Positions 1 through 10,640 of a stretch of 27,620 nucleotides of DNA are shown one piece after another. The translations under genes were made by a program, and so were the position numbers. Origin of the DNA: Cudoniella acicularis. Its lineage: Eukaryota > Ascomycota > Leotiomycetes > Helotiales > Helotiaceae. A model generated the notes under the pieces. The model was given only the letters and a program-made list of their open reading frames with translations, was not told the DNA's origin and ran no database searches. Within the stretch, counting starts at the first letter, position 1, and every line of letters begins with the position of its first letter. The stretch is taken from positions 1 through 27,620 of the forward strand of contig JAAMPI010000711.1 of assembly GCA_013054445.1 (NCBI GenBank), read 5' to 3'.

Positions 1-1552
1 CACTCTCCCTCCAGCCCCTCCCCCAAAGAACCGCTGCCCCAGTTGCCAAACTACTCACAACCAAAAACCCCGCACTAATGGTAGAAAACCACCCAACACC
101 AATCTTCTCCACAGCCGGCAGCACAGTCGCGCTCCCCATCGCGGCAAACAAATACCTGATCATATAATTACCCGCAATAACCTCCGCACCATGCTGCCCC
201 ATACAATCCAAACAATAAGTATTCAGGGAAGGAAAACAGAAAAGCTGCCCTACACCCTGGATAAACATCATGATAACAGGGAGTGCGACACCACCGAAGC
301 GCTTCTCGACTGACCAGCCGTAGATTAACATGCAGGAAGGGATGAGGATGCCCATGAAAGGTAAAGCGGAGCGCAGTCGGTCTTCCGGGACACGAATCCC
401 GTTGCGTTTTTGGGCCCAGGTGATGGTGATGTGGTCTGCGTATCTGCCGCCGAGGAAGGTGCCTAAAATGTAGCCGCAGCCGGGTGCGAGGTAGAAGAGG
501 CCCGACTGAATAGGGGAGATGAGGTTAAAGCGGGGATTGAGAATATAGCGGATAGGAGTCAACAGCGAATACATATTCCAGACGAGACTCGAAGAAGCCA
601 GAGCAACCATGATCAGATTCGGGTATTTGTAGAGTTTTATCACGCGCCACGGGTTTAGCATGCCCCAGAGGACTTTGGCTTTTGCATTGAAGGGGAGCCC
701 GATTAAGTCGTCGGATTTCTTGTGATGGATTGTTTCCGGGAGGAGGAAGTAGGCGCCGATTGTTGCGACTCCTGCGAGGGCTGTTTGGAGGTAGAAGATC
801 ACGCGCCAGGATTTGAAGGTGACGATTATGCCGCCGATGAAGGGACCAAGTGCGGGTCCAATAAGTGTCCCGGATAGGAACCATCCCATAGCTGTTGCTC
901 TCTCCGTGGGCCGGTAGATATCTCCGATGCAAGAGGCGCCGATGGTAAGAAAGGAGGTGCCTTCGAATGCTGTGAGGATACGGAAAATGAAGTAGGAAAC
1001 GAGATTTGGAGAGAGGGCTGTTCCGAGGGAGCAGCCGAGGAAGAGAATCGCTGTTATCAGGCATATCTGGGCTTATTAGCGTAAAAAAGGGGGGTTGAAT
1101 TGGGAATCGCGTACCGAGCGGCGTCCGTAGACTTGGCTCAGTGGCCCCCAGACACAGGGCGAAATACCCATGAACACCAGGTAAAGAGCATTACTCAGAT
1201 TTAGGATTGTTCCTGTGCTTTGGTATGTAGCTGCAACTTCGGGGATAGCTGACAATATCGTAGTACTTGATACTGGAGCAAGGAAACTACAAAAGGAGAG
1301 AAGAGCCACGATGACTATCTTCTTTGAGGCGCCGAGTCGGTCGTAGATTTCGTCCGGGACTTCGATATAAGAAGTATATGGTTGAATTGGCGCATCTTGC
1401 GAATGAGAAGGGTGCGATTGGAGATGGTTTAAGTTTGGTGTTTGGTCCACGGTGCTTGCCGTACGAATTGATGCAGTATCGTCATTCTGATCTTGAGGAC
1501 TTTCAACCACACCAAATGGAGCCACTGGTTTCTGGTGAGGGATCGAAGACAT
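1..1552 (-). CDS. MFS drug:H+ antiporter-like transporter, 3' end outside window
   Basis: Two exons on the minus strand: 1552-1115 (146 codons) and 1066 to the window edge. They are separated by a 48 bp intron (1067-1114) starting GTACGC, with a GCTAAT branch site and a CCCAG acceptor. The join is phase 0 and stays open to base 1, giving about 501 residues. The N-terminus is hydrophilic and Ser/Gln/Pro-rich. The first membrane helix follows KKIVIVALLSFCSF. A loop 2-3 motif A variant (GPLSQVYGRRS) ends exon 1. Exon 2 carries an antiporter motif C (LSGTLIGPALGPFIGG, about residues 210-225) and a charged central loop near KKSDDLIGLPFNAKAK. This is the DHA1 layout of the yeast Qdr/Aqr1 group, which exports drugs or organic acids at the plasma membrane by proton antiport; the substrate here is unknown. 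I chose the ATG at 1552 because the in-frame extension up to 1885 is low-complexity and not transporter-like. The visible end (WGRGWRES) is probably close to the true C-terminus. Confidence 0.9.
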
Positions 1553-3108
1553 GACGATAATGAACTTTTTAAACTTAATTGCGTACCAAGAAGCTAATCT
1601 GGTGGAAATATAACGAAGAAGTGATTGAGATCCTCTTCCTGGATCATGAAAGGCAACCGCAACGTACTGTGACTTTAGCTCTTGGGTTGACTGTGCAGTC
1701 ACAACAAGAGGAAAGAGAGAAATATGACCAAGATTTGTAGAGAGAACATCGTGAGTCAGGTGCTTGAGATAACCAAGAAAAGGAAGGTAGATGTGCGTAT
1801 TGTCCGAATATCGGCTACTTGCCACGATTGAAGCAGTTAGACTGTCAAAGAAGAACTCTATCATGATCGAAGGGGTAAGGCTCAATTATCGGAGCACCGC
1901 TATACATAAGCAGCTTGCAATATCTTCAAATCTCTGGCCTCTGATTTGTTTGCTGGGGGTGTTTTCCCGTCAAGTGCCGTTGTAGCCGTGCTATTGCCGC
2001 ATACGGGGTCGGGTCGGCCAACTCCTCCGAACCAATAAGCGCTTCCAAAGCCGGAAGTATATAGGCATAGTCAGCATCCCACTTTCAAAGACCAGTGGAG
2101 GCTCTTCACGTTCAGGAATTGACCCCACCTTCTAGTTCGGAGTAGGTCTGGAACAAATCAGTCACGCATGAAGCACCCAAAAGCTCCAAGCTCTCACCTG
2201 TGAGGATCAGACTCGATTTTCTGGTGGCGTAGACAAGTAGTCTGTGCGGATTCCAACCATCGCTCGCATAAAGGGCACGGCGGTGAGAAAAACCAAAAAT
2301 CTTGGTAAGGCGCGAATCCGATGACCGTTGCATGAAGATCATGAAGTTCTGCATGAGGTTGGGAATGCATGATGGAGGGGTAAAGCGGTGCATGCCTTTG
2401 CAGATTTTCTTATCGTGCATAATCCTTCATCGGATGCTGCAGATTTTCTTGATCCTGACTCGGAGTTGAGGCGGCTACGGGGCACTCGTGATTGTTCGGC
2501 CCGTGCTGTTCAGAAAATTCTCCGGACCTTTTCGATGTGATGTGGGAATCAATGCCTCGATTTTTCTTTCTTTTGCGCATCAATTCCATTCTGCATTAAG
2601 ATTGCTCCCAAATGTTAGTTGTAACGGATGACATTCAAAGTATTTCCCGAAAATTGTAACGAAATTAAGCCGATGTTTGAGTTGGTAACTCGGAGAGCTG
2701 AGGGGACAACCTTTGATGGGTATTGCAGGCATGCCTTGTAAACTGTAAAACGGCCGCAAAGTGGACGGGTGGATGGTGACGCATTTAGAGGAAATCTATG
2801 TAAAAGAAAAGAACAGATTTTACGAGAAGAAACTTCCGTGGGACTTTACGAAGATTGGACCTCGTGGTAATGTAAAATTCTGGTTTACTACTCCACCTAA
2901 TATCGTGTAATGCATTACGGACCATTTGATCAATGCTCAACGAAGCTATATATATTTAAAACAATTATATCAATTAAATAGCTATAGGTCAAACGTACGT
3001 GAAAACACGCAAGAGACCTAGAAAAAGTTCTCACAGGCTGTTTCCATGTAAACAGATACCCAATAGAATCGTTGTATCGAAGTGACGAAAGGAGAAATGA
3101 TTTAAAGG

Positions 3109-3172
3109 TACACTTGTAAAATGTAAGATGTATTGTTTGAAGCTACACTTGTAGGATACAAGATAATTGGGA
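3109..3172. repeat. Short imperfect tandem repeat, ~35 bp period, two copies
   Basis: The core TACACTTGTA occurs at 3109 and again at 3144. Each copy is followed by a similar purine-rich stretch (AAATGTAAGATG against GGATACAAGATA). The spacing is 35 bp. It lies in non-coding DNA just left of the longer ~108 bp repeat array and has no recognised function. Confidence 0.55.
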
Positions 3173-3459
3173 AAATGACAAATTTGGGCTGCAGACACTT
3201 TGGCTGGACTTGATATTTGGAAAAGGATCTTCTGAGGAATTAAGAGGTTAGCTGTGAAGGCGACTGGAAATTTACTTTTAGAGGAGAGAGCGTCTCACGA
3301 CGAGCACCGAGGAAAAGTCGTCTTAAGAAATGCCCAGGACGTTAGGCACAAAAATTGAGTTTGGAAAGAATATGTGAGCTATGAAGTTTCGTCGCTAAAG
3401 GCGGAAGCCCCTCGAGCGAATATTTGGAACTGATTGACTTGGTGGCTGTATAGGTCTTA

Positions 3460-3750
3460 TACTGCAGCCAATTGTGATGTGATCCGAGCTGTCTAAGATT
3501 CAAAGACAGGGGTTGGAAATGGCGTCTTCTAGAAGCAGAAGAAGTAAAAAGCGAGTCGGCTGAACAAGTGCGGGGTCAATTGTGAGACGCCTGGGTTGTG
3601 GAATAGCCAAAGACAGTGGCTGCTAAATGGCGTCTTCTGGAAAGAGAAAGAAGGAAAAATTCTCGCGATACGAATTTAGGACTCGGCTGCAAGGTGAATT
3701 GTGACGCGCGTCAGATATTCAATGTCTTCTAGAAGCTAAAGGAGAAGACT
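3460..3750. repeat. Degenerate ~108 bp direct repeat, about 2.5-3 units
   Basis: Three landmarks recur at near-constant spacing. AATTGTGA occurs at about 3470, 3578 and 3697. CAAAGACAG occurs at 3501 and 3608. The segment AAATGGCGTCTTCT is at 3517 and 3625, with a shorter form AATGTCTTCT at 3721. Spacings are 107-108 bp between the first two units and 95-119 bp to the third, so the units have diverged by small indels. A purine-rich AGAAG-type stretch follows each GTCTTCT. The array lies downstream of the CSA gene's stop codon. It could be a decayed minisatellite or a repeated transcript element. Confidence 0.6.
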
Positions 3751-3826
3751 TTAAGAACCCCTCTTTAACGGCTGGTATGTCTTGAGTAGGATGCGGTCCC
3801 TAGTTTTGCTTTTGTTGTAGGCGAAA

Positions 3827-5418
3827 TTATCCGAAGCTAATCTTTTGCCTAGTCAAATCTCTGTAGACATTGTCTAAGACTTGCCGCTTTCGCTGCTCTT
3901 CTTCCGTATCATCAACTGGACGTTTCTTGGTGTCGTCTTCTTCTCGTTCAATAGCCATCTCTTCAGCCGTCTTTGGAAGCCACGCTCTTATCTGACCATC
4001 TGAATGGCTAGAGTAGACGCCATCGGCTTGTCCTCTCCACAAAACACCAGTAATCCTGTTCTTCACATTTCTTTCCCCATTCCTAGACCTCACTGCTGCA
4101 ATATTTGGACCAGGCACTTTGAGGCGTTTGAGAAGTCTTCCTTGATGCAGTTCGAACATCAATAATTCCTTTTCATTCGGGTAAAAGAGCACTTCGTTTT
4201 TTGGGGTGACAGAACTAGTAGGACACACGATAAGCGGCAGATTTGAAAGATGACTGTTTTTCAACGTAGGACCAAAGCTTGCAAGTGTGTTAGAACCTGT
4301 AGCTGCGTCCCATACCCGGACTCGATTGTCGTGACCAGCAGAAATGATGTAGCATCCGTCACCAGTCCAAGTCAGGCCGTTCACCGCTGCCGAGTGAGAC
4401 TTTCCTACGTTCCGTGATCGCGCACTTCTGCCCATTCCATCGGTTCCAACTATCCCGGTTGAGTCTTCCATATCCAGGATACCGAGTGCTCCAGAACTCT
4501 TGCGGACATCCCATAGGCGTACCGTACCATCGATTCCTCCACTCGCTAGCACATGCTCTAATCTCGGGCTCCATGCAGTTGAGAGTAAAGCCCCTTGGTG
4601 GCCAGCGAGAGAATGAGTGCTGGAACCTGAGCGAAGATCGACAAGCCTGAGAGTTTGATGTTGGGTTGCGCAGGCTACCAAAAGGTCTGCCAACAAATTA
4701 GGACTATAGATTTTCGAGGATGGGGTGGATAGAAAGTGATAAAGAAATAGGTTGGTTACGGCTAGCAATTGGTGATAGAGCATGGGTGTAAATAATAGAA
4801 TTCAAATCAAAATCTGCTGAGACTGTTTGGGTTTCTGTTGCGAATAGCTTCAGGTGGTGGTCATATGAGGACGAAAGAAAAGCCTTCGAATCAAAAGGGT
4901 AGAAACTGAGATGCGTGATACCAAACCTATGTGCCGATGCCTTTCTACGCTTCGCTCAGCAAGTTCTTCTTGTAATGCCGGTGTCGACGGAATTTCTCAC
5001 CTTGACAAGGCTGCAGCTGGTTTGAAGGTATGTTCGGCCACATTTGGACACTCCTCTAGGTTCCACAATTTTATCGAGGAGTCTACACCACCAGAAAGCA
5101 GTCTATCGCTGTTGTCAGCCTGCAATAGCACCTATGCTGGGGCCTCCCGGCTCACAGTCTATTGTCGACGTCTATTGCAAGAGCATTCGCGCCTGCTTGA
5201 TGTGCCCAGATCTTTGGCCTGCTTGCCGGAGCAGATGGCCCGTCGTCGTCGCCGCCATCGCCATTGCCATCAGCCTCAGGAAGGACTTCCTTCTCCCCGC
5301 CATCAAATCGCAGCCTCGGAGCAGGCTGAATAGCCTGAACGAACCGGGACGTTTGGAGTCGCGCAAACGCTTGAGCGCTGACAGCGCCCGTAGATCTTTC
5401 AAACAGCAGCTGATTCAT
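3827..5418 (-). CDS. ckn1: WD40 protein of the Cockayne syndrome A family (ERCC8/Rad28/Ckn1)
   Basis: Four exons on the minus strand: 5418-5156, 5102-5001, 4944-4760 and 4686-3827. Introns are 53, 56 and 73 bp. The sum is 1410 nt, exactly 469 aa plus stop. The protein starts MNQLLFERSTG with RFDGG near residue 40, as in fungal CSA orthologs. An acidic linker follows, then WD40 blades: LLSGGVDSSIKLWNLE, FLSSSYDHHLKLF, THALSPIAS, LRLVDLRSGSSTHSLAGHQG, LASGGIDGTVRLWD, IISAGHDNRVRVWD and VYSSHSDGQIRAWLP. A basic/acidic tail ends RQKISFG. In this family the protein is the substrate receptor of a DDB1-Cul4 ubiquitin ligase acting in transcription-coupled nucleotide excision repair in the nucleus. 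Intron 1 has two possible acceptors 6 bp apart (CAG at 5109, TAG at 5103), both in frame. The gene is divergent from the Rrn10-like gene. Confidence 0.92.
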
Positions 5419-5754
5419 ACATCGATCGGGCGGTGTGGCTCGAAGTTGGAGAGGAGACTATCGATTTTGCTGTTCGTCGAGACTCGAGAGGCTATTGCTC
5501 ATGTATTGGAACCTGGACGTTGGCTTTTGAGGCTGACGCCGCCGCTTGTTGAGCCCAGAGGAGGTGCCCTGGTGCAGCTGAGTCTTGGGAGGGCACCGGG
5601 ATCGGGGAATGTCGCTTCCGGCTTCCACGCGCCTTTAGGGCGATGGACTACAGACTGGCGGGCAGCGCGGGCTGAAAAAGAAATCTTGGTTCTTAAGCCT
5701 CCGTCTGCGACTCAACGAGTCTGCGCTCTGCACAACACCTCTACTCTGCTCGAG
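5419..5754. promoter_or_regulatory. Shared divergent promoter region of the CSA and Rrn10-like genes
   Basis: 336 bp separate the two divergent start codons (5418 minus, 5755 plus). This is short enough that the two 5' leaders and promoters must share it. No clear TATA box or known factor site was picked out. An ORF on the plus strand runs through the region without a start supported by homology and is regarded as chance. Confidence 0.55.
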
Positions 5755-6489
5755 ATGACGTCCAAGGCTTTGACACAGAGTCGCTTTCTAGACCCAGCGG
5801 TATCGGTATCGGCATCGGCATCGGCATCGGCATCGGCATCGCTGGAACATTCGATTGTTGATCTAGAAGACCAGGCCATCAAGGCCCGACGCGAGGCGAC
5901 CGTTTATGACGCTGTTGCAGGTATGAGCGCACCACAGCCCGTCCCTCTCATTCTCTTGGCCGCCTTCCTTTCCATTAACTTGTGAGCAGGTAGAATATCC
6001 TCTTCCGGTTTTATCGCAAGGCACTTGGTCTTCTCGTCGACTCGAGACACCCCCTCTTCATCAGCGAGTGCTGCAGCCCCCGAAACAGTATTGTTTCGCC
6101 GGAAAAATGCGCCCACGAGGTTCGCTGAGCACGATATTTATTTCGCGAGCGAAGCGATTTCACATGGCCTGCCAGATCCCGATCTTCTCAAGGCTCTACA
6201 TCGCTATACCTCTGGTTTCTATGCACGCGCTACTTCCGATGGCGGTGCAATAGCTTGGAGGAGTATGGACGAGACAGCTTTGATAGCTCTAGGTTTCTTG
6301 ATGGAAGAAGTCTCCCATCTTGGAAGAACAGCAGACTTGGTATTCACCGAAGGGGCCCAAGTCGACGAGTCCCCAAACAAGACGATTTATCGACAACCCG
6401 CTTTACCTGCCACATTTTCAGGGGCATCCAAAAGGCGGCCACCAAAAAAACGCCGGATGGAGAAAACCAATATTGGTATCGACGAATGA
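5755..6489 (+). CDS. Rrn10-like subunit of RNA polymerase I upstream activating factor
   Basis: Two exons, 5755-5920 and 5990-6489, with a 69 bp intron (donor GTATGA, acceptor GAGCAG). The total is 666 nt, 221 aa. The recognisable part is about residues 117-162: PDPDLLKALHRY followed after a short spacer by SMDETALIALGFLMEE. Yeast Rrn10 has the same pair of blocks in the same order (a PDIDL..VHYYAT block, then FDETSLITLGLLIE), which is the basis of the call. Rrn10 is a small UAF subunit that promotes rDNA transcription initiation in the nucleolus. The C-terminus has a basic run (KRRPPKKRR, about 202-210) that looks like a nuclear localisation signal. The N-terminus carries a Ser-Ala dipeptide repeat encoded by a hexanucleotide microsatellite. 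Intron retention would end translation at the TGA at 5983. The match is short, so another small nuclear factor is possible. Confidence 0.7.
5801..5842 (+). repeat. Coding hexanucleotide microsatellite (GCATCG-type)
   Basis: Tandem hexamers (two TATCGG-like, then about five CATCGG-like) inside exon 1 of the Rrn10-like gene encode a run of alternating Val/Ala and Ser. The unit is six bases, so length changes would preserve frame. It is a likely length polymorphism between strains. Confidence 0.8.
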
Positions 6490-9400
6490 AATTTCCGCCA
6501 TGAAAAAAGAAATGCGCGCAAAATGGTCTGATTCGCTGTTAACCCTGGTATCGGATTTACCACTCCTCTGGAAAACGCCACAGGGTCTTTTTGGTACGGC
6601 CTGGAGACTGGAATTGTCGAAGTTCACTCTTGGAGTCCGTAGTCGCTAGTATATTTGAAACCTTGATCTCATGTGGTCGCATTAGAGAGGAATGGTACAG
6701 TACCTTGCCAATTTGCGCGCAGTGGCAGCTGGAGCTGGTTCTCGATTACAAATAGTATCATTCCATTCTTGCCCTTTTTGTACCCCTGGTTGCATTACGA
6801 CGCTTTGAAATTGAGTAAGCATGCATACTTATCATGAACAAGCATTTCTGCTGACTGGCTTGAAATATCCAGGGGTCTTGGACAAGAAATGGTCCACTGG
6901 ATTGTGAGGAGAGATCGCGCGTGATCACTGAAAAGTTGCCGTTGTAACACTCTCAGTGCATGGCGCCTCCCATAAAGCTTCATTTCTATTGGTACCATTA
7001 TTGATTCTAATGATTCCGAATATCTTGGGAAGGTCAAAGCTATCCTGGGGAGACTCGTGGCGGTGGAGTCTTGCCTTTCGGAAGGCGCTTATCGTATCGT
7101 TCACTGAGTCCACTCAAGGACCTTCAGACTATCATAACTTGAAAGGATCTGCGAACTGCCGTCGGTGCTGATCAAAGCCCCGGTTTCTAAAAGGTCGCCG
7201 TAATCTACGAATATGGTTGAGCCTTGCCTTCTGACTGTATTTTACCCCGGAATTCTACAATGGACACGAAATACTACTATGGATACTACAGCACTAGATC
7301 TGATAGCTTCAGATTGAGTTCGATCTTGGGACTTCGACAATCGTATTTCAAGATGAGAAAACGTGTCGCAAAACGTGATAGGAAGTGACGAGTCACATTA
7401 TTTACAGCTACGATAATTACAGGCTTTCAGCTCCAACAAGACCCAACGCCGACGGGGTCTTGAAGTGCCAGCTTCTGATGCAAAGCTCCAGGTTCAGAAT
7501 CCAGAAATTTCCGATCCGTCCACTCACGAGTTCGAAAGTCGAACGGCACCTCATCTGCCTATCATTTTATCATTCTCCGCACGGCACGCTTGCCACACTT
7601 TTGTCCGTGCGCTTTCAAAAGCTCAACCTTATTGGTAGGCTGGAAGTGGTTCATGTGGCGGCCTCAGATCTACGGAAGGGGGGCGGAATTAATGAGGTGA
7701 CTTTCGGAGAGTCGGTTCGGTTCAGAAGAGGCCTGCACATTGCACAGTTATGCGATTGGGGTGTTCATAAGACCGAGGTATCATTTCCCCTATTTAAGCC
7801 CACGGACAGAGATGACTGCGCCGCTGAGGTTTTATCGATCGTTCAAGCACAATCGACAGTTGCAAGTTGCAACACTCTTCTTCTCAGCAAAAGATCGTGG
7901 GGGTCCGTCATCTTATGATGCATGATATCTCTTGCAAAAGTTTATGCAATAAGCCCGCCAATAACTTGTTGTCATCAAGGCTGTCTCATCCAAACCCCGC
8001 TATTCCATCAATATAAAGGTCTGATTATTGGAATATCCGTATCCTCATGACCATAAACGATCCCGTCAGCCTTGTCAAGGTTGCCGGAAACCCGAACAAA
8101 GAGCGGTCAGGGGAGTAATTACGGTGAGCTATTTGAATACTAATAATAGAGATTGCCAAGCTTCTGGCTATCTCACGCGACTTCGTTGAAATGTTACGAA
8201 CTGACAGCATTTATCAAAAGTTGGACTCCCAATTTAACCACTTTAGGATGGCGATTAGGTAAAATTTCAAATCGGGGCGGAATCATAGGCTCGTCGAAAG
8301 GCTCATTTACCTCATTCAGTGGAAACCCTAGAGGTTCGACTAGTAATTTACTACTTTATGGCAACTAGTACCGCACGGATGGTCGAGTATTTAACCGGCT
8401 TCGTCAAACGCTTAGACCTTGTTGGCGATCGCATCAGGATTTCCATTGCTATGACACAACTTCTAGATCTTCTGAAAGCGCAGAGTGTTTTTCTGGAAGC
8501 TTTGCTGCCCGGCCCAGGGTAACCCTACTTTCGGATAACGGTTGGGCATCGAAACAGCACAAAGCGCCACGACAACCAAATTATCAGAGGGTCGACGCGG
8601 AGTCGACGAGTCAAGGAGGGCCCGTTGAATTCTCAGAAGTTCATCCGGCCTCTGATAAGACGCCTGGTGAGTTGTGACCCAGATAACGTTCCAGAATTCT
8701 GATTTTGCGGTCATTGTGCAGTGACTTTGCAGTTGAGTCCTCCCGTCAGTCACAGTCAGTGTAGCGGTCTAGAATCTGGATCCAGCTGGACTCGCTGGAG
8801 AATGGACATCATTACAGAAGCGGGGCCGAGATTTTCGGCAGCCGGCTCAGCTAGGGTTAGTGAGGCGTGCGGCTAATCTCGTCATCATGAATCAGCTGCG
8901 TGTCTTGGAAAGGTTGATTCTTGATTATCCGAACTCCAACTTGAGGAAGAGTTGAAAACATCAGCATCTTGTCGCTTTTTAAATTGCAACATCTGGTGAA
9001 TTTTGTAACAGCCTGACAGATTCAAAAAGAGTGCGAACGAGAACGAAACCCCTCTGTCCGCATCATTTCATGACTCGCTTCAAAGCCTCGAGTATGTTAC
9101 CCCGACTCATGGATCCATCAACCGTGACTTATTTTCAGGAACGATCCTCTCATTGGATGCTCATCCTTGCGACATGAGTTCAGTGCCGCCTCTAACAAAT
9201 CTCTGCCGCCTCTAAATTCCACTAAAGGCCGAAGTCGTGGTGGATCGTGCTTGAAGACGGTGTGCAACGTGGACGAATTTGCCCCATCCAGCGTTTTGGA
9301 TTCTTCTTCAGGGCAACCTATCTACTAGTAGCTAAATAGCTAGCGTCTATCGTCTAGCGCCTAGCAGTTTTGAGCGCCCAAAACCACGGAGCATATTGTG

Positions 9401-9800
9401 GGATCGTTGTGCTTCCCTTGTCTGGAATGAAAAAGAAAACCGAACTCGTACCTTCGTATGACATCGGCTGCTTACCTTGTTCCCCTCTTTTGGTGAAACT
9501 TGGAGATAGAAGACACAAACAAGTGACGATTCGATGTCGCACACCACACTTCTCAGTGCATTCTGTACACAGGGCCGAGTAGGCTCGAACAGGAAAACAA
9601 ACTCCGTGCCCAAGTCTCTGCCATAATTTCCTCGAGCGGAGCACCAAGCTTTAACCGTTGCTATCCCTGGGAGGTGAGCTGGGACCCCTAGTTATGTCGG
9701 CTCGTTCGAAACGAAGAACTCCCTGCACCATGGGGTCGGGAGAGTTGGGGCTTTTCGCTTCGATGAGGAGGGCCTGCGAAAACAGGGCGAGAGGCCGAGG
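6490..9800. other. Gene-poor region, no convincing gene
   Basis: About 3.3 kb following the Rrn10-like stop. The first ~200 bp would hold its 3' UTR. Candidate ORFs (for example 177 codons at 7385-7918 starting from GTG, and 96 codons at 8463-8753 minus) have no recognisable domain or matching splice partners. A possible relic on the minus strand at 6925-7206 is listed separately. Small local features include a perfect 10 bp palindrome TCCAGCTGGA near 8780 and a direct repeat of TGCCGCCTCTAA near 9185 and 9203. Confidence 0.5.
6925..7206 (-). pseudogene. Possible decayed coding relic, minus strand
   Basis: Two overlapping open stretches in different minus-strand frames look protein-like and meet near 7105. 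The upstream one contains LLETGALISTDGSSQIL and ends VLEWTQ before a TGA. The downstream one continues DSVNDTISAFRKARL and later FDLPKIFGIIRINN. Their junction could be a frameshift or a missed intron. I do not recognise a family. Both are short and could be chance, so this is a weak call. Confidence 0.2.
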
Positions 9801-9802
9801 AG

Positions 9803-9885
9803 CTGCGAGTGCGACTCTGCGAGCCCGCAAGAGCCACCAGACAGCCCCCGCTACGTCCAGGGCTTGCGGAGTCGCACTCTCGCAG
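9803..9885. repeat. Long imperfect inverted repeat (hairpin)
   Basis: The left arm begins CTGCGAGTGCGACTCTGCG at 9803. The right arm, ending at 9885, reads on the minus strand CTGCGAGAGTGCGACTCCGC. The arms match over about 26 bases with a two-base gap and single mismatches, enclosing roughly 30-35 bases. This is GC-rich DNA in an otherwise ordinary intergenic region, upstream of the Zn2Cys6 gene. Confidence 0.6.
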
Positions 9886-9895
9886 GATTAAGGGT

Positions 9896-9924
9896 AGAGT
9901 TGCAGCCAAGTGCCGTGCAACTCT
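9896..9924. repeat. Perfect 9 bp inverted repeat with 11 bp loop
   Basis: AGAGTTGCA at 9896-9904 is followed by its exact reverse complement TGCAACTCT at 9916-9924. It sits 10 bp after the larger inverted repeat, making a pair of adjacent hairpins. No poly-T tail follows, so it is not an obvious terminator. Confidence 0.65.
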
Positions 9925-10640
9925 GGGACTTGGGATGAAAGGCGGTGGGCGGGTGAGCGTTGGGCAGCGGACGCTGGATGGCTTAGGGCTGCCACAACAA
10001 ACTGAAGGCCTCACTGAATTATTTGGCCATCAAGTACGTCGGGTGAATGTCGAAGGCTTGGTGGGCTAGCTGGTGCCGGCGCTGCTGCTCAGGATTCTGC
10101 GATAGCGGGACGCTGGAGTTCTGTCTTGGATAAGGGCTGACAGGCGACCTCCACAGAAGCATCCTCGAGGCTTGACCCTCCTGGCCCCTGACTCCCTGGC
10201 CATCTCACCAGCCTGGAGCGACAGTGGAGTCTTGGCATTGGCAAGCCAGCAAGTTCCCTAGTCTAATGCTGATGGCGCACCCACCCCGAATACGTGCTAC
10301 TGCTATGAGTTTGCTCTGCCGAGGAGTGGCTGGAACAGAGTCAACAGACTGAGGATTGCGAAGTCTGGCAGAGTCGCAAACGCGCGGTGACGGAGCAGAG
10401 ACGGGAGGACTGACAGATGCAGATACTGTACAGAGCGGTGGAGAGCAGCTAGCAGCCAGGCCAGCACCACGGACTCGAGAGTTGACACACTCACATCTCG
10501 CTGTGCTGCGCTGCCGGCAAAGCACTGATTTGCAGCACGCCACGACTAGGATTATCCGTACCGATACCACCGACACAGTTCGCAGTTCGCACACAGCTGC
10601 TACGGGCGTACAAAGCGACAATTATTCCAGCGTCCAGAGC
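9925..10640. other. Upstream region of the Zn2Cys6 gene, no gene seen
   Basis: Moderately GC-rich DNA. Open frames on both strands here are low-complexity and mutually overlapping with no domain signal. The region probably belongs to the distal promoter of the transcription factor gene downstream. Confidence 0.4.

Larger units (their letters stand above)
1553..3826. other. Intergenic region without a supported gene
   Basis: About 2.3 kb between two minus-strand genes. The part next to 1553 is the upstream and probable leader region of the MFS gene. A 102-codon minus ORF at 2112-2420 has no recognisable domain, no splice partners and no conserved feel. The stretch around 2930-3000 is very AT-rich. 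From about 3100 to 3750 the DNA holds degenerate direct repeats, annotated separately. No tRNA or transposase was recognised. Confidence 0.6.

Noticed and set aside
1553..1885. In-frame N-terminal extension of the MFS transporter from ATG 1885
   Set aside because: The extra 111 residues have no transporter features, and the start at 1552 gives a normal hydrophilic N-terminus before the first helix.
2112..2420. 102-codon minus-strand ORF
   Set aside because: No domain, no splice partner and no regulatory context; compatible with chance.
5044..5985. 313-codon plus-strand ORF antisense to the CSA gene and running into the Rrn10-like gene
   Set aside because: Its first half is the complement of CSA exon 1 and the shared promoter. 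Only the portion from 5755 to 5920 is real coding, and the end is intron sequence.
7385..7918. 177-codon plus-strand ORF
   Set aside because: It opens at GTG, not ATG. No recognisable domain, membrane pattern or introns; kept only as a mention in the gap entry.
10205..10621. 138-codon minus-strand ORF
   Set aside because: Low-complexity Ser/Val/Cys-rich translation in the upstream region of the Zn2Cys6 gene; overlaps equally long frames on the other strand.
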